Positions 10,120-21,169 of a stretch of 64,000 nt of DNA are shown one piece after another. Below the pieces are notes generated by a model. The model did no database searches. It saw only the letters and a list, made by a program, of their open reading frames with translations, and was not told where the DNA came from. Source of the stretch: Colletes latitarsis. Taxonomy: Eukaryota > Arthropoda > Insecta > Hymenoptera > Colletidae. Within the stretch, counting starts at the first letter, position 1; each line of letters begins with the position of its first letter. The stretch is from NCBI RefSeq assembly GCF_051014445.1, contig NC_135136.1, positions 24,694,001-24,758,000 on the forward strand, written 5' to 3'. The position numbers were made by a program, and so were the translations under genes.

Positions 10120-10197
10120 AGCGTGGCCGTGAGTGATAAGGTGTTTGCCTGCAAGTTCGAGCTTCTTCTTTTGCTCTGCAGATTCGAACCCTGGTAG
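10120..10197 (+). ncRNA. tRNA-like sequence, unit 2
   Basis: Same A box, B box and T-run as at 2459-2552. Confidence 0.38.
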
Positions 10198-12088
10198 AAC
10201 AAATCTTTTTTTTATTTTTTCAATCATATTTTCGTACAATCGTACATAACATGTGACATTATATTTTTGTATGCCCTTCGAATATTTCTTTTTTTTAAAG
10301 TTGAATTTAACCAAAATTACATTTATAACATAATATGTTATTTTCAATGTACGAAGTACATGAATCTGGATGGTACTTTTCGTAAAAACAGTCAAAACAT
10401 AAAAATTTCAAGCACCACGTGCATCTAACGAAAGTTCTGTTTTCACAGAAATTACAAAATTTTCTATTTAATGATGATGATGGAATGGAATGACCGCTTC
10501 ATTTACATTGATAAAATGTGAACCTTTTTTTGGATAGTCGTACCTCGTACTTTTTACCTTATACTTGAGGTAAAAAGGGGTATAACCGGGTAAAACAGTT
10601 TTATGACATTACCTGCTAACTCATGTTACTGTTCTGATGAAAATGAAACGCTATGTTTTGTATTCGACTATGTCCTTTTAAAATTTTTAATCCAACCCAT
10701 ACTTTGTATTAAACTGGTAAACGGGATCACTTTTCTTTTGTGGTTTAAACGGTTTGATGGTGCACGTTATTAATTCTGATGGATCGATACAATTATTTTT
10801 TTATGCAAAGTTAAGCCAAATCAAACATATAATACTATACGGTTTATACGGTTTTATTATACGGTTATCTAAAAACATATCGAGGAAAATCATTATTAAT
10901 TAATTTCTGCAACTATTAATTCTACTACTAAGTTTTGTTTATGTTATAAAAATAAAAACTCTCCTTATTGAAAAATCCCACAGCGTGCACGATACTGGCA
11001 AAGAGTGGATTCTCATTTTAATTTATTAATTTTCAATCTTAAACTATTGATTTTGAAAAATCGTATTAATAATATACATATGTTACGCTCACATATAAGA
11101 ATAATAATAAGAAAAAAATTTCTTTTTTTTTCAATAATTAAAATATGATCAGGGGGTTTTAAAACCCATTTATTTTCGTAAAATAAATTTTACAAAATTT
11201 CTTTTTCAAACTACTTACGTACTTTGCTTATGTGCGCCTACATCGTCATGTGCGTCGGAAAGTAAAAATGCCTGGGCAGTCAGTCGAGAATCTCGACTCG
11301 AGATTCCAAATCGTATGCCGTTGACGGGAGGTCGGATTTCAGTTGTTAAGAGCGAGAAGGCAAATGTGAGCCTTTCTCTCTCGACTCTCACGAGGCGGTC
11401 CGAAATTACTTCGGGCAGCGTCAGTTTGCCTTTGTCGACTTTCCGAAACATTACGAGCTCACGTACGCGTGAGAGAGCACACTATGCCTTCGGTGCACTT
11501 CTGGCACCTCTGATTTCAGACACTTCCTCTAAACCAATCAAAAAACTTTTCGAACAAAAGTTACACAGAAATGACAACACTTGACAAGAAATTAGCAAAA
11601 CAGTTTTTATTCAACAAAAAATCAAGGTCGTTTCAATTTTTTTTTAACAAAAATATATAATTTTTGTCTATCGATTTGTTTGTTGTATCTTTGTATTCTC
11701 TTTAAAAAAAAAGTGTAAGAGGTCTTAGGTCGAAAATTGACTGGAATTCTTTAGAAGCTATGATTTTTGTTCCGAATTCCCATTCACGCGACACACTGTC
11801 TCCGCTCCGCCGCCCCCGGAGGAGGATTAAACTTCATTAAATAAACGAAATACAGTTTGAAACCCTCCTATAACACGGTAGATCGGTTCCTATAAAATGC
11901 CGTGTTGTCTGAAACCGTGTTATATGAGACCTAACCCAGAGCCAGTTCACTCGAAAAGGGAGGGGAGTTTATGGTCCGAAAACTTATTAAAAACGAATAT
12001 TTTTTTTTAATTCAATGACAGAATTTACCACACAGTATTTGTTTAAATAAGTAATATATTTAACATAACAGGAAATAATTAAATAAAT

Positions 12089-12208
12089 ATGAATGAGCGC
12101 AAGCAGGCTGTTGCAGCTCGTAATGCAAATCAAAACGTAACATACGAGAAACGTCGCGAGAAGGCGTCCCCAAGACGAAAGAAACAAAACCGTCAACGAT
12201 GTGAATGA
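12089..12208 (+). CDS. Short basic 39-residue ORF, unit 2
   Basis: Same frame as at 4428-4547. The gap to the histone-like ORF is enlarged here by the copia insertion. Confidence 0.28.
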   Translation: MNERKQAVAARNANQNVTYEKRREKASPRRKKQNRQRCE

Positions 12209-12993
12209 CGCGCATCTCAACGACCTATTTTATATCAAACACATATAGATCGCTTTCTCACATTCTACATAAGCAATTTAATTTTTCTATGTATACAGGG
12301 TGTTCGACCACCCCTGGGAAAAATTTTAATGGGAGATTCTAGAGGCCAAAATAAGACGAAAATCAAGAATATCAATTTGTTGATGGAGGCTTCGTTAAAA
12401 AGTTAAATTAAATTAAATTAAATTAAAAAATTTCAAATCGTTTTGGAAAAATTATTTTCGGTTGCGGGGGTCAATTACAATCATTTTTTATGAATACACA
12501 TATCCCCGACAATCCTACCCTCCTTCGAGAAAAAAATTCGGGTAGGTGGTGAAATTTCTCGGCGAAAAAAAAAATTTTTGAAATCGTTCTAAAAAAATTA
12601 TTTCCGATTGCAAGGGTCGATTATAATCATTTTTTATGAATAGATATACCCCGGAAATCCTACCCAGTTTGGAGAAAAAAATTCGAGAAGGTGTGAAATT
12701 TTTCAACAAAATTAAAAAATTTTTAATCGTTCTAAAAAAATTATTTCTGATTGCAGGGACCAATTATAATAATTTTTGGTCGATAGACATACCCTCGAAA
12801 TCGTAACCATTTTCGAGAAAAAAATTCCTTACCGAAAATATAATTTCAGACGAAAAATGCTTCCCGTAAATTTTATGTTTGAATCTTTAAAACACCATAA
12901 CTTCTGAACGGATTGGACGATTTTAATGTTAAAAAAGCCAAACGCCGCGTATTTTAGTGTAGAATATGTAACAATTATAAAAATATTGGAAAG

Positions 12994-13238
12994 TGTTAAG
13001 ATTCCACATCGGGGGGCGACCCGAATCGAGTCATACGCCCCTGTCGTTGCCTCGTCGGGACCGACGCGCGACTGTTTGGCGACGACGAGTTTGCAGTTGT
13101 TTCTTCTTCATATAACGACATGTTTTACCTTTCCGCGACTACGACGTTTATTCATGTTATGTATAATTAATAAATCTTGTTTGTGAGTTAACACCATTTC
13201 ATTTCCGAGTCTTCTAACCGGGAGCTGCCCTCCAAACA
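12994..13238 (+). repeat. 5' LTR of copia copy 1 (245 bp)
   Basis: Begins TGTTAAGATT and ends CCAAACA. A TATAA at 13111-13115 and an AATAAA at 13169-13174 give plausible promoter and polyadenylation signals, so U3 would cover roughly the first 145 bp. Identical to the 3' LTR. Confidence 0.96.
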
Positions 13239-13252
13239 GGTTATGGGCCCAG
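13239..13252 (+). other. Primer-binding site, initiator tRNA-Met internal type (copy 1)
   Basis: The 14 bases GGTTATGGGCCCAG start directly after the 5' LTR. Their complement, CTGGGCCCATAACC, is the D-arm/anticodon segment of initiator tRNA-Met (with the CAT anticodon), not its 3' end. Drosophila copia is known to prime minus-strand synthesis from a tRNA-iMet 5' half; this site implies the same primer. Confidence 0.9.
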
Positions 13253-13345
13253 ATAGGAAATCGAAAGAAGTGTAACATCGGCAAATAACGCGAGTGTCGT
13301 GATTGTGCGTCTCCTGAGTTCGTGCGATTTTTTTTTTCTTCCAAG

Positions 13346-16300
13346 ATGACGACGACGTCGGTTAAAATCGAGTCTTTGACGAAGGATAACTACGATACTT
13401 GGAAGATCCATATGGAATCGTTATTAATAAAGAACGAAATGTGGGATTATGTCAACGGCGAAACGAAAAAGCCGGAACTTGTAGAGGGGAACGCGGCATC
13501 AATCGAAGCGGTAAAGAAATGGGAGAAGGAAGATCGCAAGGCAAAGTCCGACATCATCCTTGGAATCAGCCCGAGAGAATTAAAGCAGGTGAAGGAATGC
13601 GTCACTTCCCGAGATGTTTGGCTACGTTTACAAAAGACGTATCAATCAAAAGGTCCGGCTCGGAAAGCCACGCTGCTGAAACGCCTTATGCTGCATCGCA
13701 TGGAGGAAAATGGTGACATTCGAGATCACCTCAGGGATTTTTTCGACACGTTGGATAAATTGACCGATATGGGGGTAATCCTGGATCAAGACCAACTGTC
13801 GATAATGTTGCTCTATAGTTTACCAATGAGCTTCGAAAATTTCCGATGCGCAATTGAATCGAGAGACAACTTACCGCCACCAGAGGACCTTCGAGTAAAA
13901 ATCGTGGAAGAGAGCGACGCTCGAAAAAAGGACGAGCGCAGTGTCGAAACGAACGCACTCTTTGCGAAAAGGACAAATAGATATACAGGCGCGAACGCAA
14001 GAGGAAACAGTGAATCGAAAAGCGATCATAAGAGAAAAGTTAAGTGCTTTCGATGTCACAAATTCGGACACAAAGTGAGCGAGTGTAAACAGCTACCGAA
14101 GAACGTCGAACAGGCGAAAACCGGCTTCTTTGTCTCATTGAAGACGCAAGAGGCGTACAGTGTGGAAGAAAATAGAAGTGATACTTGGTGCCTGGACAGT
14201 GGGTGCACGGCACACATGTGCAAAAATCGAGAGAAATTCGCGAATGGGGTTAAAATGTTTCCCGGAAAACTAAATCTCGCGAATAGTGCATCGACGGAAG
14301 TTGCAGCGCGCGGAACTGTTTCTATGAACACAGTGGTAAATGGAAAAACAGACTTAGTTACTTTAAGTGATACGCTACATGTCCCGGACTTACGTAGCAA
14401 TTTATTATCAGTGAGTAAAATTACGGATAAAGGTTACAGTGTCGTGTTTGAAAAACACGTGGCGACGGTGGTAGACGGCAACCGAAAAACTGTTCTACGG
14501 GCACCTCGCGTAAACGGTCTTTACATTGTAAGGGAATCGGCACCTCAGTGTCGTACGGCCACTCGCACCAGCCCGATTTATCGATCGTTCGTGGCATCAG
14601 CTGAGGTATGGCATCGGAAGATGGGACATTTAAACTTTAAAGATCTTGAAAAGTGTGCTAGAGACGGTAAAGTACACGGAATAGACATTAAAAGATCTGG
14701 TAATTTAAAGTGCGATATATGCATTCGCGGAAAAATGTCTCGGTTACCTTTTACAAAGTCATCAGAACGGAGTTCTAGTTTATTAGAGATCGTTCATTCT
14801 GACGTATGCGGCCCTTTTCGCGTGAGATCGAATGGCGGTGCCGCGTATTTTGTGACTTTTATTGACGACTTTTCTCGATGGTGTGAGATCCGTATGATCA
14901 AGTCGAAAGATCAAGTTTTCGATAGTTTTAAAGATTTTAAAACGTATGCCGAGAATGTAACCGGAAAAAGGATTAAGTATTTGCAATCCGATAATGGGCG
15001 CGAATATGTGAATACCGCGTTTGACAAGTTCTTGAACGAAGCCGGTATTAAGCGACGACTCAGCGTCACTTACACCCCCGAACAGAATGGGCTAGCCGAA
15101 AGGAAGAACAAGACGATTTTGGACATGACGCGATGTCTGTTGTTGCAATCGTCGTTACCAGATGGTTTTTGGGGGGAAGCCGCAAACACGGCAAATTATA
15201 TACGCAACCGATGCCCGTCTGCCAGCCTCGGAGGCACAACACCATTTGAAAAGTGGACAGGGCGAGTTCCAGACGTACGTCATCTACGGATTTTTGGTTG
15301 CGACGTGTATTCTCGTGACAGGACACCGAATCAGGGGAAGCTCAGACCCCGTTCAAGAAGAGGAATATTCGTCGGATATTCGGAGACCTCAAAGGCTTAT
15401 CGTGTGTGGGTTCCAGAAGAAAGAAGAATCGACATCACGCGCGATGTTATTTTCATGGACGAAAACTCCATTGTAGAGAGGAAAGTCGATATACAAGAGA
15501 AGTCGACAACATCCGGAGAAGTAGGAAAATCTGAACCTACTGGACTTCTCGAGGTAGTATTATTCCCGAATGACGATTCAAACGAGGAAAGAGGACAGAT
15601 TCGTCAGCAAGAACCAGACGAGATCGTCGACGTTGAATCGGGGGAAGTGAGTGCTAGCGATTCAGGCGACGACGTAACTGACGAGCAAGAGGAAACACCT
15701 AGACGAGCACGTGGACGTCCGCGGATCATAAGGACGGGTTTGAGGGGAAGACCTCGAAAATTGTTCCATACGGCTACCAAAGCCGAGGTATGTGATACCG
15801 AAGAAGTTTTTCTGATGGAAGTACCATTGAAGAAAGCGCTAAACGGACCCGATATGAGCGAATGGATTCGTGCTATGGCTTCGGAACTCATCTCCATGTT
15901 GAAGAACGACACCTGGAAACTCGTACAACGACCTAAGGATCGGAAAGTGATTGGCAGCCGCACCGTCCTGACGAACAAGTATCATCCGGACGGCACTCTG
16001 GCCAGGAGGAAGGCCCGAATCGTTGCTCGTGGTTTTTCACAAAGACCCGGCATCGATTTCTCGGAAACCTTTGCCCCAGTCGCGCGCGTGGGCTCCATTC
16101 GACTAATAACATCTCTCGCTGCTCAGTATGATTTGGACATTTTTCAGTTCGACGTAGAGACTGCCTACCTGAATGGCGAATTGGAAGAAGATGTCCTGAT
16201 GGAGGTTCCAGACTTCACAGAAGACGTCTTGGAAGAAATAATCCGAACCAACAGCGGAAACAGAGACATCCTGAGGAAAGCGAAGCAGATGTTGAGCGAT

Positions 16301-17437
16301 CTGGCGAGCGGAGACAAGGTGTGCTTACTTAAGAAGTCCATCTATGGCTTGAAACAAGCGGGACGTCGATGGCACATAAAGCTGAGCGAAAAATTAAAGC
16401 ATTATGGGCTTTCTCAGTCATCAGCAGATTCCTGCGTGTTTTACTCAGGAAAAGGAGAGGACATTTTCATCGTTGTCGTTTATGTGGACGATATTTTAGT
16501 CGTTACACGAAACCAAAAGAAGGTAAACGACCTTGAAACTTATCTGTCAAAGTGTTTTCAGATGAAGAAACTAGGGAAGGTCAAGTATTTCCTAGGAATG
16601 GAATTCAGCAAGGACCAGGATGGGATAAGTATCAATCAGAAGGGATACGTCAACGACTTGTTATCCAGATTCGGCATGGTTGACTGCAATCCTGTAAAAA
16701 CTCCCATCGACCTGAGCACCAAATTGAAGAAGATCGAGGAGGAACTTTCACCTGTACCGTCGAAACACCCATATCGAGAGCTAGTGGGCTCGTTGATGTA
16801 TCTGGCCGTTTGTTCAAGGCCCGACATCGCTTATGCTGCGAGTTATCTCAGCCAGTTTAATTCTGGACACGACGAGAGTCATTGGAACGCCGGAAAACGC
16901 GTGCTGCGGTACCTGAAGGGTACGTCCGACGTGGGACTTCGATATTATAGGAAGCTCGAACCTTTGACTGGTTTCGTCGATGCAGATTGGGCCAACGACT
17001 CACAGGATAGGAGATCTTACTCCGGATTTGCTTTTGTATTAGGCGGATCACCAATATCCTGGGAATCGAAGAAACAGAGGACGGTGGCTCTTTCGACAAC
17101 TGAGGCAGAGTACATGGCGTTAGCTGAGGCAACCAAGGAGGCCATCCACCTTCGACGTTTCATGTTCGAGTTGGGGTTCGACGAGCTTGCATCTGTGCAA
17201 ATGTTTGATGATAATTGTGGGACCATCAAATTGGCAGAAAATCCTGTGTTTCACAACAGGAGCAAGCACATAGATGTCAAACATCATTTTGTGCGAGAAG
17301 TCCTGGCAGAAGGATGGATGAAACTTCAGCATCTGCCATCTCAAGACATGGCCGCTGACGTATTCACTAAAGGGATCTCAGGATCAAAACATTGGGCTTG
17401 TTTGAAAAAGCTCGGATTAAATTTTTGTTGTCCATAG
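13346..17437 (+). CDS. Copia gag-pol polyprotein, intact (1363 residues)
   Basis: A single frame codes for capsid and all enzymes of a copia element, with no frameshift between gag and pol. Start chosen at the ATG at 13346 (A at -3); the frame is open back to 13322, but only from GTG. In order: a gag domain (residues ~1-220); a CCHC zinc knuckle (C234, C237, H242, C247); aspartic protease with DSG at 284-286; the integrase HHCC finger (H423, H428, C456, C459); the DD35E integrase core D486, D549, E585; an acidic linker with RGRPR-type basic patches near 790-810; reverse transcriptase with FDVETAYLNG (D936) and the YVDD box at 1046-1049; and RNase H with VDADW (D1212) and STTEAEY. All these catalytic residues are present, so it looks competent. 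TAG stop at 17435-17437. Confidence 0.97.
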   Translation: MTTTSVKIESLTKDNYDTWKIHMESLLIKNEMWDYVNGETKKPELVEGNAASIEAVKKWEKEDRKAKSDIILGISPRELKQVKECVTSRDVWLRLQKTYQSKGPARKATLLKRLMLHRMEENGDIRDHLRDFFDTLDKLTDMGVILDQDQLSIMLLYSLPMSFENFRCAIESRDNLPPPEDLRVKIVEESDARKKDERSVETNALFAKRTNRYTGANARGNSESKSDHKRKVKCFRCHKFGHKVSECKQLPKNVEQAKTGFFVSLKTQEAYSVEENRSDTWCLDSGCTAHMCKNREKFANGVKMFPGKLNLANSASTEVAARGTVSMNTVVNGKTDLVTLSDTLHVPDLRSNLLSVSKITDKGYSVVFEKHVATVVDGNRKTVLRAPRVNGLYIVRESAPQCRTATRTSPIYRSFVASAEVWHRKMGHLNFKDLEKCARDGKVHGIDIKRSGNLKCDICIRGKMSRLPFTKSSERSSSLLEIVHSDVCGPFRVRSNGGAAYFVTFIDDFSRWCEIRMIKSKDQVFDSFKDFKTYAENVTGKRIKYLQSDNGREYVNTAFDKFLNEAGIKRRLSVTYTPEQNGLAERKNKTILDMTRCLLLQSSLPDGFWGEAANTANYIRNRCPSASLGGTTPFEKWTGRVPDVRHLRIFGCDVYSRDRTPNQGKLRPRSRRGIFVGYSETSKAYRVWVPEERRIDITRDVIFMDENSIVERKVDIQEKSTTSGEVGKSEPTGLLEVVLFPNDDSNEERGQIRQQEPDEIVDVESGEVSASDSGDDVTDEQEETPRRARGRPRIIRTGLRGRPRKLFHTATKAEVCDTEEVFLMEVPLKKALNGPDMSEWIRAMASELISMLKNDTWKLVQRPKDRKVIGSRTVLTNKYHPDGTLARRKARIVARGFSQRPGIDFSETFAPVARVGSIRLITSLAAQYDLDIFQFDVETAYLNGELEEDVLMEVPDFTEDVLEEIIRTNSGNRDILRKAKQMLSDLASGDKVCLLKKSIYGLKQAGRRWHIKLSEKLKHYGLSQSSADSCVFYSGKGEDIFIVVVYVDDILVVTRNQKKVNDLETYLSKCFQMKKLGKVKYFLGMEFSKDQDGISINQKGYVNDLLSRFGMVDCNPVKTPIDLSTKLKKIEEELSPVPSKHPYRELVGSLMYLAVCSRPDIAYAASYLSQFNSGHDESHWNAGKRVLRYLKGTSDVGLRYYRKLEPLTGFVDADWANDSQDRRSYSGFAFVLGGSPISWESKKQRTVALSTTEAEYMALAEATKEAIHLRRFMFELGFDELASVQMFDDNCGTIKLAENPVFHNRSKHIDVKHHFVREVLAEGWMKLQHLPSQDMAADVFTKGISGSKHWACLKKLGLNFCCP

Positions 17438-17538
17438 GAGCACGGCCGACGAATGTTCCGGGGAAGCATGGGATTCTATTTCAAAGGAGCCCGCGCTTTG
17501 GACATCATACGACTATGCACTTATGCCTAGTGCACGTC

Positions 17539-17547
17539 GAGGGGAAG
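17539..17547 (+). other. Polypurine tract (copy 1)
   Basis: GAGGGGAAG directly before the 3' LTR, the usual place for plus-strand priming. Confidence 0.85.
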
Positions 17548-17792
17548 TGTTAAGATTCCACATCGGGGGGCGACCCGAATCGAGTCATACGCCCCTGTCG
17601 TTGCCTCGTCGGGACCGACGCGCGACTGTTTGGCGACGACGAGTTTGCAGTTGTTTCTTCTTCATATAACGACATGTTTTACCTTTCCGCGACTACGACG
17701 TTTATTCATGTTATGTATAATTAATAAATCTTGTTTGTGAGTTAACACCATTTCATTTCCGAGTCTTCTAACCGGGAGCTGCCCTCCAAACA
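17548..17792 (+). repeat. 3' LTR of copia copy 1 (245 bp)
   Basis: Identical to the 5' LTR at 12994-13238, preceded by the polypurine tract and followed by the GAAAG target duplicate at 17793-17797. Its AATAAA would end the transcript. Confidence 0.96.
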
Positions 17793-18598
17793 GAAAGGTT
17801 GTTCCTTGGCCCCGTAATGTTAGAAAACCCCCATAAAAATGGTCCAATTTTCAACTTATATAGCCATAACTCCTATAATAGTGAATATATTTCAATGAAA
17901 CTTTTTTCTCAAGTAGAGCCCATAGGTACCTACAAAAAAGTATTAAACAACTTTTCTGTAGGACGTCAAGCGAAATTATTAAAAATCAAAAACGAATTTT
18001 TAAGAAAAATCAACAGGGGATAGGTAGGTAGGTAGGTAGGTAGGTAGGTAGGTGCCTAAATTTTTCGGCGAAATTGAAAAGTTTCAAATCGTTCTGGAAA
18101 AATTATTTTCGGTTGCGGAGGTAAATTATAATCATTTTCGGTGAATAGCATACTCCCGAAATCTTACCCACTTTCGAGAAAAAATTCAGTATTGGCGGAA
18201 CTTTAAACGTTAATAACTTTTTAACGAAGCCACCATCAACAAATTGGTATTCTTGATTTTCGTCTTATTTTGGCCTCTAGAATGTATGTATGTATAACAG
18301 AAAACAAAAAAACACAAAAAATATTATTTTAATTTAACGCAACCTTAATTTAATAAATTATAATTTCTAATAATATATTTTTTCATGTAAAGCCACTATA
18401 TTTCTTTCATTATTCTTTCGCGTCATTACTTTAAGGTAATTTAGGTTTTAAATATGTTAAGCAAAAATCATGTTATCCAGTGCTGTACAAAGGTTTTCGC
18501 AATTTTCTTATCGTGTTAGAGCGAAAGCGTGTTATAGGGGATATGATGCCGTGTTGCAGGGGACAAGCATCCCTGTATAGGGAAATTCTCTTTTACAA

Positions 18599-18884
18599 AT
18601 GTCGACGGAATCCCGACGTAACACCTGTATTCACGAGTTGTTATTAATGAAGTTGAAGGTAGACGATCAACCAAGATTCACACGTAACCAGTCTTCCGAA
18701 TTCAAGGACACTTCAATTTGGCGACAAGCATGGGATGCTGCTCACGAAATACACGAAACTTTCGTCGTGAGAGTAGCAGGTGAAATTTACTTACATAACC
18801 TAAATCGAGCACGTACTCTACCTCACTTACGGGCACGAACGTAAGGCGATTTATACAGTCGATATCGCCGATTTTTACAAAAGG
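18599..18884 (+). pseudogene. Histone H3-fold (cenH3-like) sequence, unit 2
   Basis: Copy of the element at 6135-6420 with an identical 81-residue frame (18599-18844), here in a B unit downstream of copia copy 1. The sequence reaches the GGTAAGT donor unchanged. Confidence 0.55.
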
Positions 18885-21138
18885 TAAGTTTTAACATTTA
18901 AGTAAACAAAGCTTCTGTAAGTTTTATTTTCCATACTTCAAAAGTAGAAATAAATACATGAAAAAAGAAAAAAACGTTCTTGACAAGTCCTATAAAATAC
19001 TTGAGTTCAGTTTGTTCATAATTCATCGGTAAAAGAATCTAACTCTATGTTATCCGATACACAAGATATAAAGTCAGTTTCTCCTTTCATTATTAGATGC
19101 GTTGACTTTAATTTTATAAATTATGATGATAAGTATGATGATTTTACAGAAAGAGTTTATTTTTAATATTAAAGATTTCCTATATAAAGACAAGAAGGAT
19201 ATTTTTACCAATATCTATCTATCTATCTTAATATTCTTCCCACTTGGCCCACTTACTTTAACGAGTCTGAGTAAATCATCAGTACTATCTCTATTTTTAT
19301 TAATAAAAATAATAGTTGGATAACATAGAACTTAATATTATTAGTCACACCACTAATAAAATGAATCTGCGATTCCATATCCAAAGATATAGTATAAGCT
19401 AGAAAATTCAGATTATTCAAGTTACTTCTATCACTGGTCAAATTTTTTATGAAATTCATGCTCTTTAAAATATAATTATAATCTACTGGGACTTTTAGTT
19501 AACTTATGTTTTAATAAATCAATAATCAAAGTATCTATAATTAATATTAAAATCAAATAAGAGTAGTCGAAATAGTATTAATATTATCTTTTGTTAATAC
19601 TATCAGTCTCTGATATTTAAATTTTATTAAATATTTTAAATCTGTTATCACCTTGTTCAAATAATTTATTACTAGCTTTGATAATATATTTTGGGATGGA
19701 TGTTTTAAGAATGGAATAAAAGGAATTCAGTTGTGAATTTTTATGAGGAATAAAGGGATATTATTATACTATCAACATGTATATCGTTCTTTAACTTGCC
19801 CATTTAGATATTTATATACTTGTATAAATATAAACCCACACTAAAATCATGTAAATATCTAAATCATTTTTAAATCTATGATTTGGAAAATTTTAGGGAC
19901 TTGGAACTTAATTCATCTTTTATCTTACAGTTTTATCACACTTTAGAAGATAAAAATCATAATTAAACTTACATATACATAAGTAATAATTTAATTTATT
20001 TTGCATAAAAACAGTCCTCTTCGTGCCTTTATATTTTCATTTTCTATGACCAAAAATTCGAAATTCGTTTCATTTTTACAAAAAAAGTGATTGGGATGTC
20101 CCAATCGGTAAGTATCATTTGTCGATTATCTTAAATATCTTATTATATTTTTTATATACTAAATTTTCAAACCTCTTTACCTTGATATCTTCTTTTTCAT
20201 GTAATTTGAATACTTTTCTAAAGTAATCTTTTGTAAAATGTTCTGTTAATCTAAATTATCTAATAAATCTATATCAGAATTAGTTAATTCTGTTATAAGA
20301 TAAGTGAAATCAATGAAGACGAAGTTGCCAATATCAATTAAGTCAACTACTTTTGGTAATACATTTGGTTAAACATTCTTTCTTATTTTTTATCTCTGAA
20401 TTTCGAGATTACACAGATTAAAAAAATTTGTCTCTCTTTATTATTGTATCTATTTTTTCAGAGGGTAAATAGGTTCGTCATCCCCTTCTTCATTTGGCTT
20501 ATCTTCATTTTCTTTCTTTCTTTCTTTCTTTATTTGAAATTTGAAAAGTCTATTATTAACTTTTATTAACTTAACCCAGACCTAACCAGACCACAATTCA
20601 TCTTTCATATATTACTTCTAAATTCTTTCTTATTAATACTTTTCTGTATTAAAAAGGTAAGTAGTCTTTCATGTGATGCTTATTCAACATTCTTACTACA
20701 GCTTGGTGTTGTTGTTGTTAATTGTTGTTTCTTTTTTTTACCAAGAATAAAGTTATTTAAGAAGTTTATGCAGAAAATTTCACGTGAAAAATTTATTTTC
20801 TTAGAAAAGTACAACGTAGAACTATGATATGATATGTTGTTTGTTTATAAAATCATCAATAACTACGTATAAATATGGAATTATATGGATTATATGGAAA
20901 TATGGAATTATTCTATATTCTAACATTTAAACGACATTATACATACAATAATTGTATTAACCATATATCCAAGCTAACCAGTTTAGCCAGCATATGGACT
21001 TCTTTAACAGTTCTCCGTATTCCTTCAAATAGCATGTCATTAGTGTTGTACGCACTGCATCTCATATTATACGCAATTAATGTGACTTTTATACATATTA
21101 TGCAACTGTATTATATCAACAAAGGGTGTACAAACCCG

Positions 21139-21169
<31 letters not shown>

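Larger units (their letters stand above)
12994..17792 (+). mobile_element. Ty1/copia LTR retrotransposon, full length, copy 1
   Basis: A complete 4799-bp element flanked by the 5-bp target duplication GAAAG (12989-12993 and 17793-17797). Unit 1 has a single GAAAG at the matching place (5328-5332), which proves the insertion ends. It has two 245-bp LTRs that I found identical base by base, both TG...CA; a primer-binding site just inside the 5' LTR; one long gag-pol frame; and a polypurine tract before the 3' LTR. The order protease-integrase-reverse transcriptase-RNase H places it in the copia superfamily. Identical LTRs and an intact frame mean it inserted recently and could be autonomous. 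It lies inside the foldback element of the macro-repeat and is richer in GC and CpG than its surroundings. Confidence 0.98.
12336..18283. mobile_element. Foldback element, unit 2, split by copia
   Basis: Same element as 4675-5819, interrupted by the copia copy at 12994-17792. The right part has one base fewer (AGCAT for AGACAT near 18149). Confidence 0.68.
7667..20130 (+). repeat. Macro-repeat unit 2, type B, carrying a copia insertion
   Basis: Second copy. Removing the 4799-bp copia element and one 5-bp target duplicate leaves about 7660 bp. Type B marks: seven TAAA units, GGGGGTATG, five G instead of six near 9557, CCTAAAAT near 9610, CGAAC near 11551, CTACATAAG near 12266, ATATAATTT near 12839, AGCAT (one base lost) near 18149, AGCTTC near 18911 and CATAAGTAA near 19979. 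Two further changes, TATTAATT near 9001 and CCTTTTCG near 9226, are shared with unit 6 but not with unit 4. Confidence 0.97.

Noticed and set aside
13322..13345. Upstream extension of the copia frame by eight codons
   Set aside because: It would need a GTG start; the ATG at 13346 has a good context and fits the usual start of copia gag.
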